Shown here one piece after another: positions 1 through 9,535 of a stretch of 64,000 bases of DNA. The position numbers and the translations under genes are program-made. The first letter of the stretch is position 1; every line of letters begins with the position of its first letter. The stretch comes from Romboutsia_E sp900604535 (GTDB lineage Bacteria > Bacillota > Clostridia > Peptostreptococcales > Peptostreptococcaceae), in NCBI RefSeq assembly GCF_900604535.1, contig NZ_UWOT01000017.1:1-64000 (forward strand), read 5' to 3'. The notes under the pieces are model-generated. The model was not told the DNA's origin. It searched no databases and worked only from the letters and a program-made list of their open reading frames with translations.

Positions 1-130
<130 letters not shown>

Positions 131-262
131 AAGTTGTCCATTGCTCAGCTAGTCATTATCTGAATATCTGGCTTGGTTGTTTGTGTTTTAATTCTTAAAT
201 AAGAATAAATTTATAAATTAACCTACTGTTTAATTTTCAAAGTTCATTGTTTCGACTTACTT

Positions 263-291
263 ATCTTAACAAGTTATTTCAATCTTGTCAA
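263..291 (-). promoter_or_regulatory. rRNA operon promoter
   Basis: On the minus strand there is TTGACA (291-286), a 17-base spacer and TAAGAT (268-263), about 130 bases upstream of the 16S gene. This is the expected geometry for a sigma-A rRNA promoter. A perfect 14-bp inverted repeat flanks it at 221-234 and 351-364 (see findings). No experimental start site is known. Confidence 0.65.
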
Positions 292-387
292 CATTTTCTT
301 TCGTTTTATTTTTTGTCCGTATCTCTTGGACAAGCAATAATATATCATCTATTAAACAGTAGGTCAATACTTTTTTTTAAAATTTAT

Positions 388-1161
388 TTACATATTTTTT
401 TCATATTCTTTTCTAAGCTTATTTACAATCTTTCTTTCTAATCTAGATACAGTCATTTGAGATATATCTAATTCTTTTGCAATAGTTGACTGAGTTTTAT
501 CCAAGAAGAATCTATCTTTAAATATTTTAACTTCTAATTCATTTAATGTATCTATAAACTTATTTATAAAGTCATTATGTTCTATATCTCTAAAATCATT
601 TTCTTCTTGTCCGATCTTATCGATAAGTGTAATATCTTTATCTTCAGAGTCATCATTACTTGAAGCATCTAACGAAATAGGTTGATATCCATATGATGCT
701 TCCATTGCTTCTAAAACATCTTCTTCTGTACATCCTATATAGTTTGCTATATCTCTTGCTTTAGGATGTTTTTTATTTTCTTGTTCTAAAACCAATTTCG
801 CTTCACTAATTTTTTTACTTAGTTCTTGTACCCTTCTAGGTACTCTCAATGTCCATACCTTATCTCTAAAATATTTTTTTATTTCACCAACTATTGTAGG
901 TGTTGCAAAACTAGAAAATTCAAATCCTTTTTCAATATCGTATCTATCAATAGCATATATAAGTGCTAACGATGCAACTTGATATATATCTTCAAATTCA
1001 ACACCTTTATTAATATACTTTCTCGCTAGCAAGTTTACTAAATATAGATGTCTCTCAATCAAAATATTTCTTATTTCTCTATCTTTATTTTTACTATATA
1101 TCTTGAACAGTTCTTTATTATCCATATTTAGGTAATCAGTAGCATTAGCTACATTTTTCAT
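388..1161 (-). CDS. sigB: RNA polymerase sigma factor SigB
   Basis: Alternative sigma factor of the SigB/SigF/SigG class, 257 residues, the usual length. Region 2 covers about residues 35-105 (EFEDIYQVASLALIYAIDRY, then FEFSSFATPTIVGEIKKYFRD). A helix-turn-helix region 4 lies near 222-250 (STIAKELDISQMTVSRLERK). Its ATG overlaps the rsbW stop as TAATG, so the two are translationally coupled. It is the last gene of the rsbV-rsbW-sigB operon and runs toward the rRNA operon with only about 255 bases between. In relatives SigB drives the general stress response and is held inactive by RsbW. Confidence 0.95.
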   Translation of the reverse strand: MKNVANATDYLNMDNKELFKIYSKNKDREIRNILIERHLYLVNLLARKYINKGVEFEDIYQVASLALIYAIDRYDIEKGFEFSSFATPTIVGEIKKYFRDKVWTLRVPRRVQELSKKISEAKLVLEQENKKHPKARDIANYIGCTEEDVLEAMEASYGYQPISLDASSNDDSEDKDITLIDKIGQEENDFRDIEHNDFINKFIDTLNELEVKIFKDRFFLDKTQSTIAKELDISQMTVSRLERKIVNKLRKEYEKNM

Positions 1162-1568
1162 TAATTATCAACTCCTAAATATTTAGTCATTTTTATTGTC
1201 GTTCCTTTATTGTCTTCTGACTCAATACTTACCTCATCCATTAGAGCCTGTATTATAAATATACCAAGCCCATTTTCCTTTGGATTTTTTAAATCAGGCT
1301 TACCTAAACATTCTACATCACAGCCTTTTCCATTGTCTCTAATTTCTATATTAAGTCCATTATCTAGCATATTAAAACTTATATAAAACTTATCATCTGA
1401 ACTATGCTTGATTGCATTTGTGCAAGCTTCTGATACTGCAACTTTTATATCCTCTATATCATCAATAGAAAATCCTATTTTATTTGCTATACCTGAAGTG
1501 GTTAATCTTATAATTCCTACATAATCTGGATTTGCACTAATCTCCATTTTTATACTTTCACAAGTCAA
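1161..1568 (-). CDS. rsbW: anti-sigma-B factor, serine-protein kinase RsbW
   Basis: GHKL-fold kinase of 135 residues that binds SigB and phosphorylates RsbV. The N box is SEACTNAIKHS (46-56, with the Mg-binding Asn51), the G1 box is DNGKG (78-82) and the G2 box is NGLGIFII (99-106). It starts 3 bases after the rsbV stop and overlaps sigB, so the three partners are made from one message. No phosphatase such as RsbU lies beside it, so the signal input must be elsewhere. Confidence 0.95.
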   Translation of the reverse strand: MTCESIKMEISANPDYVGIIRLTTSGIANKIGFSIDDIEDIKVAVSEACTNAIKHSSDDKFYISFNMLDNGLNIEIRDNGKGCDVECLGKPDLKNPKENGLGIFIIQALMDEVSIESEDNKGTTIKMTKYLGVDN

Positions 1569-1571
1569 AGT

Positions 1572-1889
1572 CTATCCCTCCACTTTAAATATTTTATCAA
1601 GACCTGTTATATTAAAAATTTTTCTAACATTATTTTTAGGGTTAACTATATATATTTCCTTATTTCCCACTTTTAACTTCTTTAAAACCCCTATCATAAC
1701 ACCTAATCCTGTAGAATCTATATAATCTAGATTTTCAAGATTAATTTTCATATCTAACATTTCTTTATCTGCCAAGCTATGTAAACATTCTTTTAATTTA
1801 TCTGATGTAGATACATCTAGTTCTCCCTCTAATGATATATTCCAAATATTATTTTGAGAGTCTAATACAGAATTTATATTTATTGACAT
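1572..1889 (-). CDS. rsbV: anti-anti-sigma factor RsbV (STAS domain)
   Basis: Single STAS domain of 105 residues. The conserved phosphorylation site is Ser59 in NLDYIDSTGLGVMIG. Unphosphorylated RsbV sequesters RsbW and frees SigB, while RsbW-catalysed phosphorylation of Ser59 switches it off. The ATG has a strong AGGAGG ribosome site. It is first of the three switch genes, after two small membrane-associated genes that read into it. Confidence 0.95.
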   Translation of the reverse strand: MSININSVLDSQNNIWNISLEGELDVSTSDKLKECLHSLADKEMLDMKINLENLDYIDSTGLGVMIGVLKKLKVGNKEIYIVNPKNNVRKIFNITGLDKIFKVEG

Positions 1890-1904
1890 TTAAAAACCTC
1901 CTGT

Positions 1905-2165
1905 TTATCTACTTTTAAAAATTCTAAATACTTTAAACATACTAGTTACTTTTGTTGCTACTTCTATAATTTCATCTACACTTTCTGTTATAGATGCTGT
2001 ATTTTCAATTATATCCTGAATATGTCTTTCATTATAAGTAATTAATCTATTGGCATTTTCTACAACCTTAGTTGTACTATTTAGTAACTTAGCTATATAT
2101 ATAGCTATGATTAAGGCCGAAGCACCAAATAAAACAGCTCCTATTTGCCACCCCATTGCATTCAT
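1905..2165 (-). CDS. DUF948-like small membrane protein
   Basis: 86 residues. One N-terminal membrane helix (about 7-27, IGAVLFGASALIIAIYIAKL) is followed by an amphipathic region (VVENANRLITYNERHIQDIIENTASIT) that may form a coiled coil. This matches the DUF948 family of general-stress proteins. Its start codon overlaps the stop of the YtxH gene (TAATG), and it lies 15 bases before rsbV, so it is probably co-transcribed with the sigma-B switch. Molecular function is unknown. Confidence 0.75.
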   Translation of the reverse strand: MNAMGWQIGAVLFGASALIIAIYIAKLLNSTTKVVENANRLITYNERHIQDIIENTASITESVDEIIEVATKVTSMFKVFRIFKSR

Positions 2166-2446
2166 TATTTATTATCTCCCTCGTCATTAAATGTTCTACT
2201 AATTATTATTTCCTCTTCTGATATTTTTATATTATCTTCATCACAATCATCTGTAAGTAATGATATTTTTTCTTTTACATCTTCTAATGTTTCATGTAGA
2301 ACATCTTTAGGATTATCTTTTACTTCGTCAAATTTCTCCTTAACTTCTTTTCTTAATTCTGATCCCTTCTTAGGAGCAAAAAATAATCCAGCTATAAATC
2401 CTATTATAGCTCCTAAAAATAAATATTTTCCACGTTTTCTACTCAT
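2165..2446 (-). CDS. YtxH-family small membrane protein
   Basis: 93 residues. A basic N-terminus (MSRKRGKY) precedes one glycine-rich membrane helix (LFLGAIIGFIAGLFFAPKKG), ending in the FAPKKGSELR motif characteristic of YtxH proteins. The rest is acidic and charged. It is first of the five-gene sigma-B operon and separated from gyrA by a terminator. In Bacillus YtxH-type genes are general-stress genes. The exact role is unknown. Confidence 0.8.
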   Translation of the reverse strand: MSRKRGKYLFLGAIIGFIAGLFFAPKKGSELRKEVKEKFDEVKDNPKDVLHETLEDVKEKISLLTDDCDEDNIKISEEEIIISRTFNDEGDNK

Positions 2447-2500
2447 TGCACATTCTCCTCTCTATATATACATATCTAAATTATACCTAAATTATACAAA

Positions 2501-2525
2501 AAGAATAGGATAAACTCCTATTCTT
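2501..2525 (-). terminator. gyrBA terminator overlapping the gyrA stop
   Basis: Minus-strand stem AAGAATAGGA / TCCTATTCTT with a 5-base loop, followed by a T-run (complement of 2496-2500). The gyrA stop codon (2520-2518) lies inside the hairpin. It separates gyrBA from the sigma-B operon. Confidence 0.8.
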
Positions 2526-4947
2526 CTTCCATATTTATTTTAGCTATTGAAACTACATTAACTTCATCATTAGTTTTCATTAGTTTCACACCACTTGTTA
2601 CTCTACCAAATATTGATATATCAGATACTTTTAATCTAATAAGAACTCCATCAGAGTTTATTATCATAATTTCATCATCTTCATTTACCATTTCGGCTCC
2701 AACAAGTTTTCCTGTCTTATCACTGTTGTTATAAGTTTTTATTCCCTTACCAGCTCTTATTTGACTTCTATATTCATTTATATCAGTTCTTTTTCCTAAT
2801 CCATTTTCACTAACTACAAGTAAATCAGTTCCTTCGTCACAAAGATTCATAGATACAACTTCATCATCCGATGATAATGTTATACCTTTAACACCCATAG
2901 CAGTTCTTCCCATAGGTCTTATATCATTTTCATCAAATCTTATAGACATCCCCTCTCTTGTAGCTAAAAGAACTTCTTTATTTCCATCTGTAAGTTTAAC
3001 ATCTATTAACTCATCATCAGCTCTTAATCCTATAGCTATTAAACCAGATTTATTTATATTCTTAAATTCTTCTCTATCAGTTTTCTTAACTATTCCTTTT
3101 TTAGTCGCCAATAATAGATATTTTACTTCTTCTTTAGCATCTATAGAAATCAATGTCGCTATTTTCTCATTAGGAGCTAATTGCAGTAAATTAACTATAG
3201 CTGTTCCTTTAGATTGTCTCTTTCCTTCTGGAACTTCAAATGCATCTAGCCTAAATACTCTACCTCTATTTGTAAAGAATAATAATCTACTATGAGTAGT
3301 CGTTGTTATCAGATGTTTTACGAAGTCTTCTTCTCTTGTAGTAAGAGCTGCAACTCCTCTTCCACCTCTTTTTTGACTCTTATAAGTATCTGATGGCAAT
3401 CTTTTGATGTAACCAAAATGAGTAAGTGTTATAGTTATCTCTTCATCATTTATAAGGTCTCTCATATCAATTTCGCCTTCAGCATGTCTTATTTCAGTTC
3501 TTCTTTCATCTGCATATTTTTCTTTTATTTCTAAAATTTCTTTTTTGATTACATTAAGAAGTAACTTTTCGTCTGCTAGTATAGCTCTTAATCTTTCTAT
3601 TTTCTTAAGTAGCTCCTCGTACTCAGCTTCTATCTTATCTCTTTCTAAACCTGTAAGTCTTTGAAGTCTCATATCTAAAATAGCTTGAGCTTGGACATCA
3701 CTTAAATTGAACTTCTCTATTAATCCAGATTTAGCTTCTTGAGTAGTTTTTGAAGCTCTTATTAAGCTTATAACAGCATCTATATTATCTAACGCTATTT
3801 TTAAACCTTCTAATATATGAGCTCTAGCTTCAGCCTTATTTAAATCAAATTTAGTTCTTCTAGTCACAACATCCTTTTGATGCTCTAAATAGTAGTATAA
3901 TATTTGCTTAAGATTTAATACTCTAGGCACTCCATTTACAAGTGCAAGCATTATGATACTAAAAGTATCTTCCATTTGAGAATGTTTATAAAGATTGTTT
4001 AACACTATGTTAGCATTAGCATCTCTCTTTAATTCAATAACAATTCTAATACCTTGTCTATTACTCTCATCTCTTAAGTCAGATATTCCTTCTAACTTCT
4101 TATCTTTAACTAATTCAGCTATTCTTTCTACTAATTTAGCCTTATTTACTTGATATGGTATTTCTGTTACAACGATTTGCTGTCTTCCTTTAGCTAGTTC
4201 TTCTATGCACGCTCTAGCCCTAACTTTTACCTTACCTCTACCTGTTCTATATGCATCTGCTATACTTTCTTTTCCCATTATTATTGCCGAAGTTGGGAAG
4301 TCTGGTCCTTGTATATTTTGCATTAAATCTTCAACAGTACACTCTGGATTATCTATTAGTTGTATAGTTGCATCTATAACCTCACCTAAGTTATGAGGTG
4401 GTACCGATGTTGCCATACCAACGGCTATACCATTAGATCCATTAACTAAAAGGTTAGGGAATCTTGATGGTAAAACTGATGGTTCTTTTAAAGACTCATC
4501 AAAGTTTGGTATAAAGTCTACTGTTTCTTTATCTATATCTCTTAATAGCTCTAAAGATAATTTGCTCATTTTTGCTTCTGTATAACGCATTGCCGCTGGT
4601 GAATCCCCATCCACAGAACCAAAGTTACCATGACCATCAACTAAAAGTCCTCTTGTAGAGAAATCTTGAGCCATTCTAACCATAGCATAATAAACTGCTG
4701 TATCACCATGTGGATGATACTTCCCTAGAACGTCCCCAACTATACGTGCAGACTTTCTGTAAGGTTTATCTGGAGTTAAATTTAATTCACTCATAGAATA
4801 TAATATTCTTCTATGAACAGGCTTTAGTCCATCTCTTACATCTGGAAGGGCACGACCAGCTATAACACTCATCGCATAGTCGATATAAGAGTTCTTCATT
4901 TCTTCCGCTATTTCAACAGGGATTATTTTGTTATTATTTTCTTCCAT
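2518..4947 (-). CDS. gyrA: DNA gyrase subunit A
   Basis: 809 residues, full length. GyrA makes the double-strand break and rejoins DNA during ATP-driven negative supercoiling. The catalytic tyrosine is Tyr122 in AAMRYTEAK. The quinolone-determining region reads YHPHGDTAVYYAMVRMAQ, with Thr83 and Tyr87 in E. coli numbering. The C-terminal half contains the repeated beta-pinwheel blades, including the GyrA-box-like QKRGGRGV. It lies 17 bases downstream of gyrB in the same operon. I do not infer resistance from residue 87 without relatives to compare. Confidence 0.98.
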   Translation of the reverse strand: MEENNNKIIPVEIAEEMKNSYIDYAMSVIAGRALPDVRDGLKPVHRRILYSMSELNLTPDKPYRKSARIVGDVLGKYHPHGDTAVYYAMVRMAQDFSTRGLLVDGHGNFGSVDGDSPAAMRYTEAKMSKLSLELLRDIDKETVDFIPNFDESLKEPSVLPSRFPNLLVNGSNGIAVGMATSVPPHNLGEVIDATIQLIDNPECTVEDLMQNIQGPDFPTSAIIMGKESIADAYRTGRGKVKVRARACIEELAKGRQQIVVTEIPYQVNKAKLVERIAELVKDKKLEGISDLRDESNRQGIRIVIELKRDANANIVLNNLYKHSQMEDTFSIIMLALVNGVPRVLNLKQILYYYLEHQKDVVTRRTKFDLNKAEARAHILEGLKIALDNIDAVISLIRASKTTQEAKSGLIEKFNLSDVQAQAILDMRLQRLTGLERDKIEAEYEELLKKIERLRAILADEKLLLNVIKKEILEIKEKYADERRTEIRHAEGEIDMRDLINDEEITITLTHFGYIKRLPSDTYKSQKRGGRGVAALTTREEDFVKHLITTTTHSRLLFFTNRGRVFRLDAFEVPEGKRQSKGTAIVNLLQLAPNEKIATLISIDAKEEVKYLLLATKKGIVKKTDREEFKNINKSGLIAIGLRADDELIDVKLTDGNKEVLLATREGMSIRFDENDIRPMGRTAMGVKGITLSSDDEVVSMNLCDEGTDLLVVSENGLGKRTDINEYRSQIRAGKGIKTYNNSDKTGKLVGAEMVNEDDEIMIINSDGVLIRLKVSDISIFGRVTSGVKLMKTNDEVNVVSIAKINMEEE

Positions 4948-4964
4948 TTACACATTCCCCTTTC

Positions 4965-6866
4965 TTATACATCTAAGTTTCTAACGTAAGTGGCATTAGC
5001 TTCTATAAATTCTTTTCTAGGAGCTACTTTATCTCCCATTAACATTGAGAATATTTGATCTGCAACTACTGCATCATCTATAGATACTTGTAATAAAGTT
5101 CTAGTTTCTGGGTTCATTGTTGTATCCCATAACTGCTCTGCGTTCATTTCTCCAAGCCCTTTATATCTTTGAAGCTCTACACCTTGTCTGCCTATCTCAT
5201 CTAATAAACTATTTAGTTGAGCATCTGAATAAACATAGTATTCTTTCTTTTGTTTTTTAACTTTATATAAAGGTGGTTGTGCTATATATACATAACCTTC
5301 TTCTATAAGAGGCCTCATATATCTAAAGAAGAATGTTAGTAATAATGTCCTTATATGAGCACCATCCACATCAGCATCGGTCATGATTACTATTTTATGG
5401 TATCTTAATTTTTCTAAATCAAAATCATTTCCTACACCACATCCATATGCAGTTATCATATTCTTTATTTCATCAGAAGATAATATTTTATCTAATCTAG
5501 ATTTTTCAACGTTAAGTATTTTACCTCTTAATGGCAATATAGCTTGAGTATGTCTATCTCTACCTTGCTTAGCAGAACCACCGGCAGAATCCCCTTCGAC
5601 TAAGAATATTTCACTCTTAGCTGGATCCTTTTCAGCGCAGTCAGCTAATTTCCCAGGTAATGAGGTACTTTCAAGAACACTCTTTCTTCTAGTTAACTCT
5701 CTTGCTCTTTTTGCAGCTTCTCTTGCTCTTTGAGCTCTAAGCCCTTTATCTACTATAATTCTAGCAGTAGTAGGATTCTCTTCTAAAAATGCTCCTAATT
5801 CTTCTACAGTTACACCATCAACTATGCTTCTCATAACTGTATTTCCAAGCTTAGTTTTAGTTTGTCCTTCGAATTGAGGTTCGGGAAGCTTAACTGATAC
5901 TACGGCAGTAAGACCTTCTCTTATATCTTCTCCTACTAAGTTTGGTTCACTCTCTTTGATTAATTTATTTCTTCTTGCATAATCATTTATCGTTTTTGTA
6001 AGAGCTGATTTAAATCCACTCAAGTGAGTTCCACCTTCATGAGTATTTATATTATTAGCAAAAGAATATATGTTCTCTGTATAACCATCAGTATATTGCA
6101 TAGCCAACTCAACTACACAATCTTTAACTTTTTTGTCTATATAAACTATATCTTCATGGATTCCAGTTCTATTTTTATTTAAGTATTTTACATACTCAAC
6201 TAATCCACCTGTATAATGGAATTCTTTTTTCTTAGGATTTTCATGTCTTTTATCTTCAAATACTATTTTTATGCCTTTGTTTAAAAATGCTAATTCTCTT
6301 AGTCTATATTCTAATGTTTCATATTTGAACTCTATTTCATCAAATATTGTTGAATCAGGCATAAATGTAATTATAGTTCCAGTATGAGTAGCCTCTCCTA
6401 CAGGTTCTAACGCAGATGTAGTTATACCTTTTGCATAAGTTTGCTTATATATTTTACCATCTCTATATACTTCAGCAACTAACCATTCTGATAAAGCATT
6501 AACTACAGAAACCCCAACTCCGTGAAGACCTCCAGATACCTTGTATCCTCCTCCACCAAATTTTCCTCCCGCATGAAGAACTGTTAATACTGTTTCTAAA
6601 GTTGATTTACCAGTTTTAGGATGAACTTCTACAGGTATCCCTCTACCATCATCTTTTACTGTAACACTTCCATCTTCGTTTATACCTACGTATATTTTTG
6701 AACAGTATCCTTGTAAAGCCTCATCGATACTATTATCCACGATTTCATAAACTAAATGGTGTAATCCTCTTGGACCAGTTGAACCAATATACATACCAGG
6801 TCTTTTTCTAACGGCTTCTAATCCTTCTAATACTTGTATCTGACTTGCACCGTATTCTTGTTTCAT
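4965..6866 (-). CDS. gyrB: DNA gyrase subunit B
   Basis: 633 residues. The N-terminal GHKL ATPase has EIVDNSIDEA, DDGRGIPV and GGLHGVGVSVVNALS. The TOPRIM domain has FLVEGDSAGGSA (Mg-binding Glu) and MTDADVDGAHI, and the C-terminal tail RYKGLGEMNAEQLW contacts GyrA. Its first base follows directly on the recF stop, and gyrA is next, giving the recF-gyrB-gyrA operon. Confidence 0.98.
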   Translation of the reverse strand: MKQEYGASQIQVLEGLEAVRKRPGMYIGSTGPRGLHHLVYEIVDNSIDEALQGYCSKIYVGINEDGSVTVKDDGRGIPVEVHPKTGKSTLETVLTVLHAGGKFGGGGYKVSGGLHGVGVSVVNALSEWLVAEVYRDGKIYKQTYAKGITTSALEPVGEATHTGTIITFMPDSTIFDEIEFKYETLEYRLRELAFLNKGIKIVFEDKRHENPKKKEFHYTGGLVEYVKYLNKNRTGIHEDIVYIDKKVKDCVVELAMQYTDGYTENIYSFANNINTHEGGTHLSGFKSALTKTINDYARRNKLIKESEPNLVGEDIREGLTAVVSVKLPEPQFEGQTKTKLGNTVMRSIVDGVTVEELGAFLEENPTTARIIVDKGLRAQRAREAAKRARELTRRKSVLESTSLPGKLADCAEKDPAKSEIFLVEGDSAGGSAKQGRDRHTQAILPLRGKILNVEKSRLDKILSSDEIKNMITAYGCGVGNDFDLEKLRYHKIVIMTDADVDGAHIRTLLLTFFFRYMRPLIEEGYVYIAQPPLYKVKKQKKEYYVYSDAQLNSLLDEIGRQGVELQRYKGLGEMNAEQLWDTTMNPETRTLLQVSIDDAVVADQIFSMLMGDKVAPRKEFIEANATYVRNLDV

Positions 6867-7982
6867 TTAGTTCCCTCCATTCTCTATGCTCACAACATTT
6901 CCTTGGTTTATATTAAAAATAGTTGTATTGCTTTCATTAAATATTTTTTTATGTGAAATCTCAGCCGTAGTAATAAACATTTGAACTAAGCTCAAATTCT
7001 CTATAAGAAGTCTTTGCCTAGTTTCATCTAACTCACTAAAAACATCGTCTAAGATTAGAATAGGATATTCTCCTACTTCATTTTTTATTAATTCTATTTC
7101 TGATAGCTTTAAAGATATAGAAGCTGTTCTTTGTTGACCCTGAGATCCATATAGTCTAACATCTAAATCATTAATGTATATATTTAAATCATCTTTGTGT
7201 ATACCATATCTAGTAGATCGAGTTTCTATATCATGGTCTCTGCTTGAAGCAAGTTTATCAAAAAATTTATTATATGCAGTCTCAATAGTATCTTCATCTA
7301 TTAAATTGATTTGATTCTTATAATTGATTTTTAAATCTTCAATATCATCGGTTAGCTTTTTATGCATGGTCATTGATATACTAGCTATTTTTTTTATAAA
7401 ATCTCTTCTCAGTATATAAATATAACTCCCATACCTAGCAAGACTTTCATCATAAACATCCAACAAATTCTTATCAACAAAGTTCCCTTTTAAAAGCTTA
7501 TTTCTTTGAAATAGAATCTTATTATAGTTAGTAAGGTAACTATAGTATTTAGGCATAATCTGACTAATTTCTTTGTCTATAAATGCTCTACGTTCTTTAG
7601 GACCTTCTTTTACTAACCTTAAATCTTCTGGTGAAAAGATTACTACATTCAAGTTTCCAAGTAATTCATACATTTTTTGAATATGCACTTTATTTATCTT
7701 TACACCCTTTTTATTTTTTCCAATAGCTATCTCTATCAAACTATCTGAGTTATATTTTGAGAAGCTACCTCCTACATATAAATTTTCTTTTCCAAATTTT
7801 ATAATTTCTTTATCTTTACTAGTTCTAAATGATTTTCCAAAAGACAGCATATATATAGATTCTACTATATTTGTCTTCCCTTGACCATTTCTACCAATAA
7901 GAAGATTTATCTTTTTGTTAAAATTTATATGTAAATTATCATAATTTCTAAAATTAACTAATTGTAAAGTATTTAGTCGCAT
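6867..7982 (-). CDS. recF: DNA replication and repair protein RecF
   Basis: SMC-like ABC ATPase of 371 residues that helps load RecA at single-strand gaps. Walker A is GRNGQGKT (30-37), the signature is YGSQGQQRTASISLKLSE and Walker B is ILILDDVFSELD near the C-terminus. It lies between the S4-domain gene and gyrB with almost no gaps, the conserved order near clostridial origins. Confidence 0.96.
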   Translation of the reverse strand: MRLNTLQLVNFRNYDNLHINFNKKINLLIGRNGQGKTNIVESIYMLSFGKSFRTSKDKEIIKFGKENLYVGGSFSKYNSDSLIEIAIGKNKKGVKINKVHIQKMYELLGNLNVVIFSPEDLRLVKEGPKERRAFIDKEISQIMPKYYSYLTNYNKILFQRNKLLKGNFVDKNLLDVYDESLARYGSYIYILRRDFIKKIASISMTMHKKLTDDIEDLKINYKNQINLIDEDTIETAYNKFFDKLASSRDHDIETRSTRYGIHKDDLNIYINDLDVRLYGSQGQQRTASISLKLSEIELIKNEVGEYPILILDDVFSELDETRQRLLIENLSLVQMFITTAEISHKKIFNESNTTIFNINQGNVVSIENGGN

Positions 7983-7997
7983 AAAAGGCGCTCCTTT

Positions 7998-8204
7998 TTA
8001 CACTACTTTAATTTTTTGTCCTTCAACCTCTACTATATCTCCTGGTCTAATTTTTTTTCCTCTTCTAGTTTCAACTTCACCATTAACCTTTACAACACCT
8101 TCTTGAATTAAGAATTTTGCATGTCCACCAGTAGATGCAAAGTCAACTAGTTTAAGAAATTGATCTAATTTTATATATTCTGTATCTATAGTTATCTCCA
8201 TCAT
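7998..8204 (-). CDS. S4-domain RNA-binding protein (YaaA/RlbA family)
   Basis: 68 residues, essentially one S4 RNA-binding fold: LDQFLKLVDFASTGGHAKFL, then VVKVNGEVETRRGKKIRPGD. It is always found between dnaN and recF in this group and is thought to act in ribosome assembly or ribosome binding. Two ATGs are adjacent (MM), either of which could start the protein. It is transcriptionally separated from dnaN by a terminator. Confidence 0.9.
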   Translation of the reverse strand: MMEITIDTEYIKLDQFLKLVDFASTGGHAKFLIQEGVVKVNGEVETRRGKKIRPGDIVEVEGQKIKVV

Positions 8205-8301
8205 GATGTTGACTCCTCCTGTTTATATTTATATTATTCTTCCAATATTACGCTAAAAATATATTATATCATAAATTTACTAAGTAGCATAATTTACTGA
8301 C

Positions 8302-8333
8302 AAAAAACCCAACTTTAAGATTAGTTGGGTTTT
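8302..8333. terminator. terminator after dnaN
   Basis: Perfect 11-bp stem AAAACCCAACT (8304-8314) / AGTTGGGTTTT (8323-8333). On the minus strand it is followed by a T-run, so it stops dnaN transcription. Confidence 0.85.
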
Positions 8334-8339
8334 TAATGT

Positions 8340-9446
8340 CTATATATTCGATGAAATCCTTACTGGAAGCAGTAAGTAAGTGTATTTAATATCATCAGCA
8401 GGTTTTATTATGCATGGATTAACATTTGTAGTAAATTCTATAAATATTTCTTCACTATCTATATTTTTTAATCCTTCTAAGAAATATCTAGAGTTAAATG
8501 CAATATCTAGATATTCACCTTCTAATTCTAAAGAAACTTCCTCATAAACATTACCTTTATCAGTATTTGATGTTATTGCCATAGAATTATCTCTTATAGT
8601 TAATTTTATAAGATTATTCTTTTCAGCTTGAGATAATAATGATGCTCTTTCTATACTGTTTAAAAGATCTCTTGTTTTTAATTTTATCTTAGAATTATAT
8701 TCTCTAGGAAGTAATTTTTTATAATCTATGAACTCACCTTCTAAAAGTCGAGTAATTATTTTAGTATCATCTATGATAAAAATTGCATTTTTATCATCAA
8801 ATCCAATTTTAATATCCTCTTCTAATGATAATAAACTATTTACATCAGTTAAAGTTTTTCCTGGAATTATAACTTTTGCGTTATTTATAGTATTGTCAAT
8901 TGAACAACTTCTAACAGCTAGTCTATATCCATCTATCGCTACTAAACTTATATCTCCATCAACAATCTCTAATAATTCTCCCATTAATATTGGTTTAGTT
9001 TGATCTTGAGATGTAGCAAATACTGTTTGCTTAATCATATTTTTTAATAGATCTTGGGGAATACTATATAAATCTTCCTCTTTTACTTCTGGTAATTTAG
9101 GAAATTCTTTTGCACTCTCACCTTTTATTTTAAATCTTGAATTAACACAGTTTATATATATATTATTATCGTTATCTGTTTCTATTTCGACAAATGAATC
9201 AGGTAACTTTCTAATTATATCTCCAAATAGTCTAGCATTAACAACTATCTCACCTTCTTCAATTACTTCCGATTGAGCATATGTTTCTATACCTATTTCT
9301 AAATCATACCCAGTCAGTTTCAATTGATCATGTTTCGCAGTTAATAACAATCCTTTTAGTAGTTCTAAAGTTGCTTTTCCGTTAATAGCTTTTTGAGCTA
9401 TTCCTATTTTATGAGCTAATAGTTTTTGATTACAAATTATTTTCAC
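8340..9446 (-). CDS. dnaN: DNA polymerase III beta subunit (sliding clamp)
   Basis: 368 residues, normal length for DnaN, with three clamp domains. It forms the dimeric ring that tethers DNA polymerase III to the template. Recognisable blocks include TKPILMGELLEI in the middle and YLLLPVRI near the C-terminus, which lines the protein-binding cleft. It is the gene after dnaA, with a 242-base gap that holds the unwinding part of the origin. Confidence 0.97.
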   Translation of the reverse strand: MKIICNQKLLAHKIGIAQKAINGKATLELLKGLLLTAKHDQLKLTGYDLEIGIETYAQSEVIEEGEIVVNARLFGDIIRKLPDSFVEIETDNDNNIYINCVNSRFKIKGESAKEFPKLPEVKEEDLYSIPQDLLKNMIKQTVFATSQDQTKPILMGELLEIVDGDISLVAIDGYRLAVRSCSIDNTINNAKVIIPGKTLTDVNSLLSLEEDIKIGFDDKNAIFIIDDTKIITRLLEGEFIDYKKLLPREYNSKIKLKTRDLLNSIERASLLSQAEKNNLIKLTIRDNSMAITSNTDKGNVYEEVSLELEGEYLDIAFNSRYFLEGLKNIDSEEIFIEFTTNVNPCIIKPADDIKYTYLLLPVRISSNI

Positions 9447-9474
9447 TGTGGATAACCTCCTCTTGCCTTTTATA

Positions 9475-9535
9475 CAAAAAAATAAATAAAAATATTAGTA
9501 GTAATAGTAGTAGGTGTTGTTGATAATGTGCATAA
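9475..9535. other. oriC unwinding region with DnaA-trios
   Basis: In the dnaA-dnaN gap are two abutting DnaA boxes on the minus strand (9518-9526 TTATCAACA and 9527-9535 TTATGCACA). Next to them on the plus strand are six triplets, TAG TAG TAA TAG TAG TAG (9496-9513), then an A-rich tract (9475-9495). Read away from the boxes the triplets are 3'-GAT/AAT-5', the DnaA-trio on which DnaA assembles to open the duplex. Another TTATACACA box lies at 9678-9686, just past the dnaA stop. Confidence 0.75.

Noticed and set aside
2480..2485. Sigma-B-type promoter (GGTATAAT) upstream of the ytxH-rsbV-rsbW-sigB operon
   Set aside because: A -10-like element is visible, but no -35 at an acceptable spacing was found, so autoregulation by SigB is not claimed.
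2518..4947. Quinolone resistance from Tyr at position 87 of GyrA
   Set aside because: The residue may simply be wild type in this lineage, and no close reference is available here.
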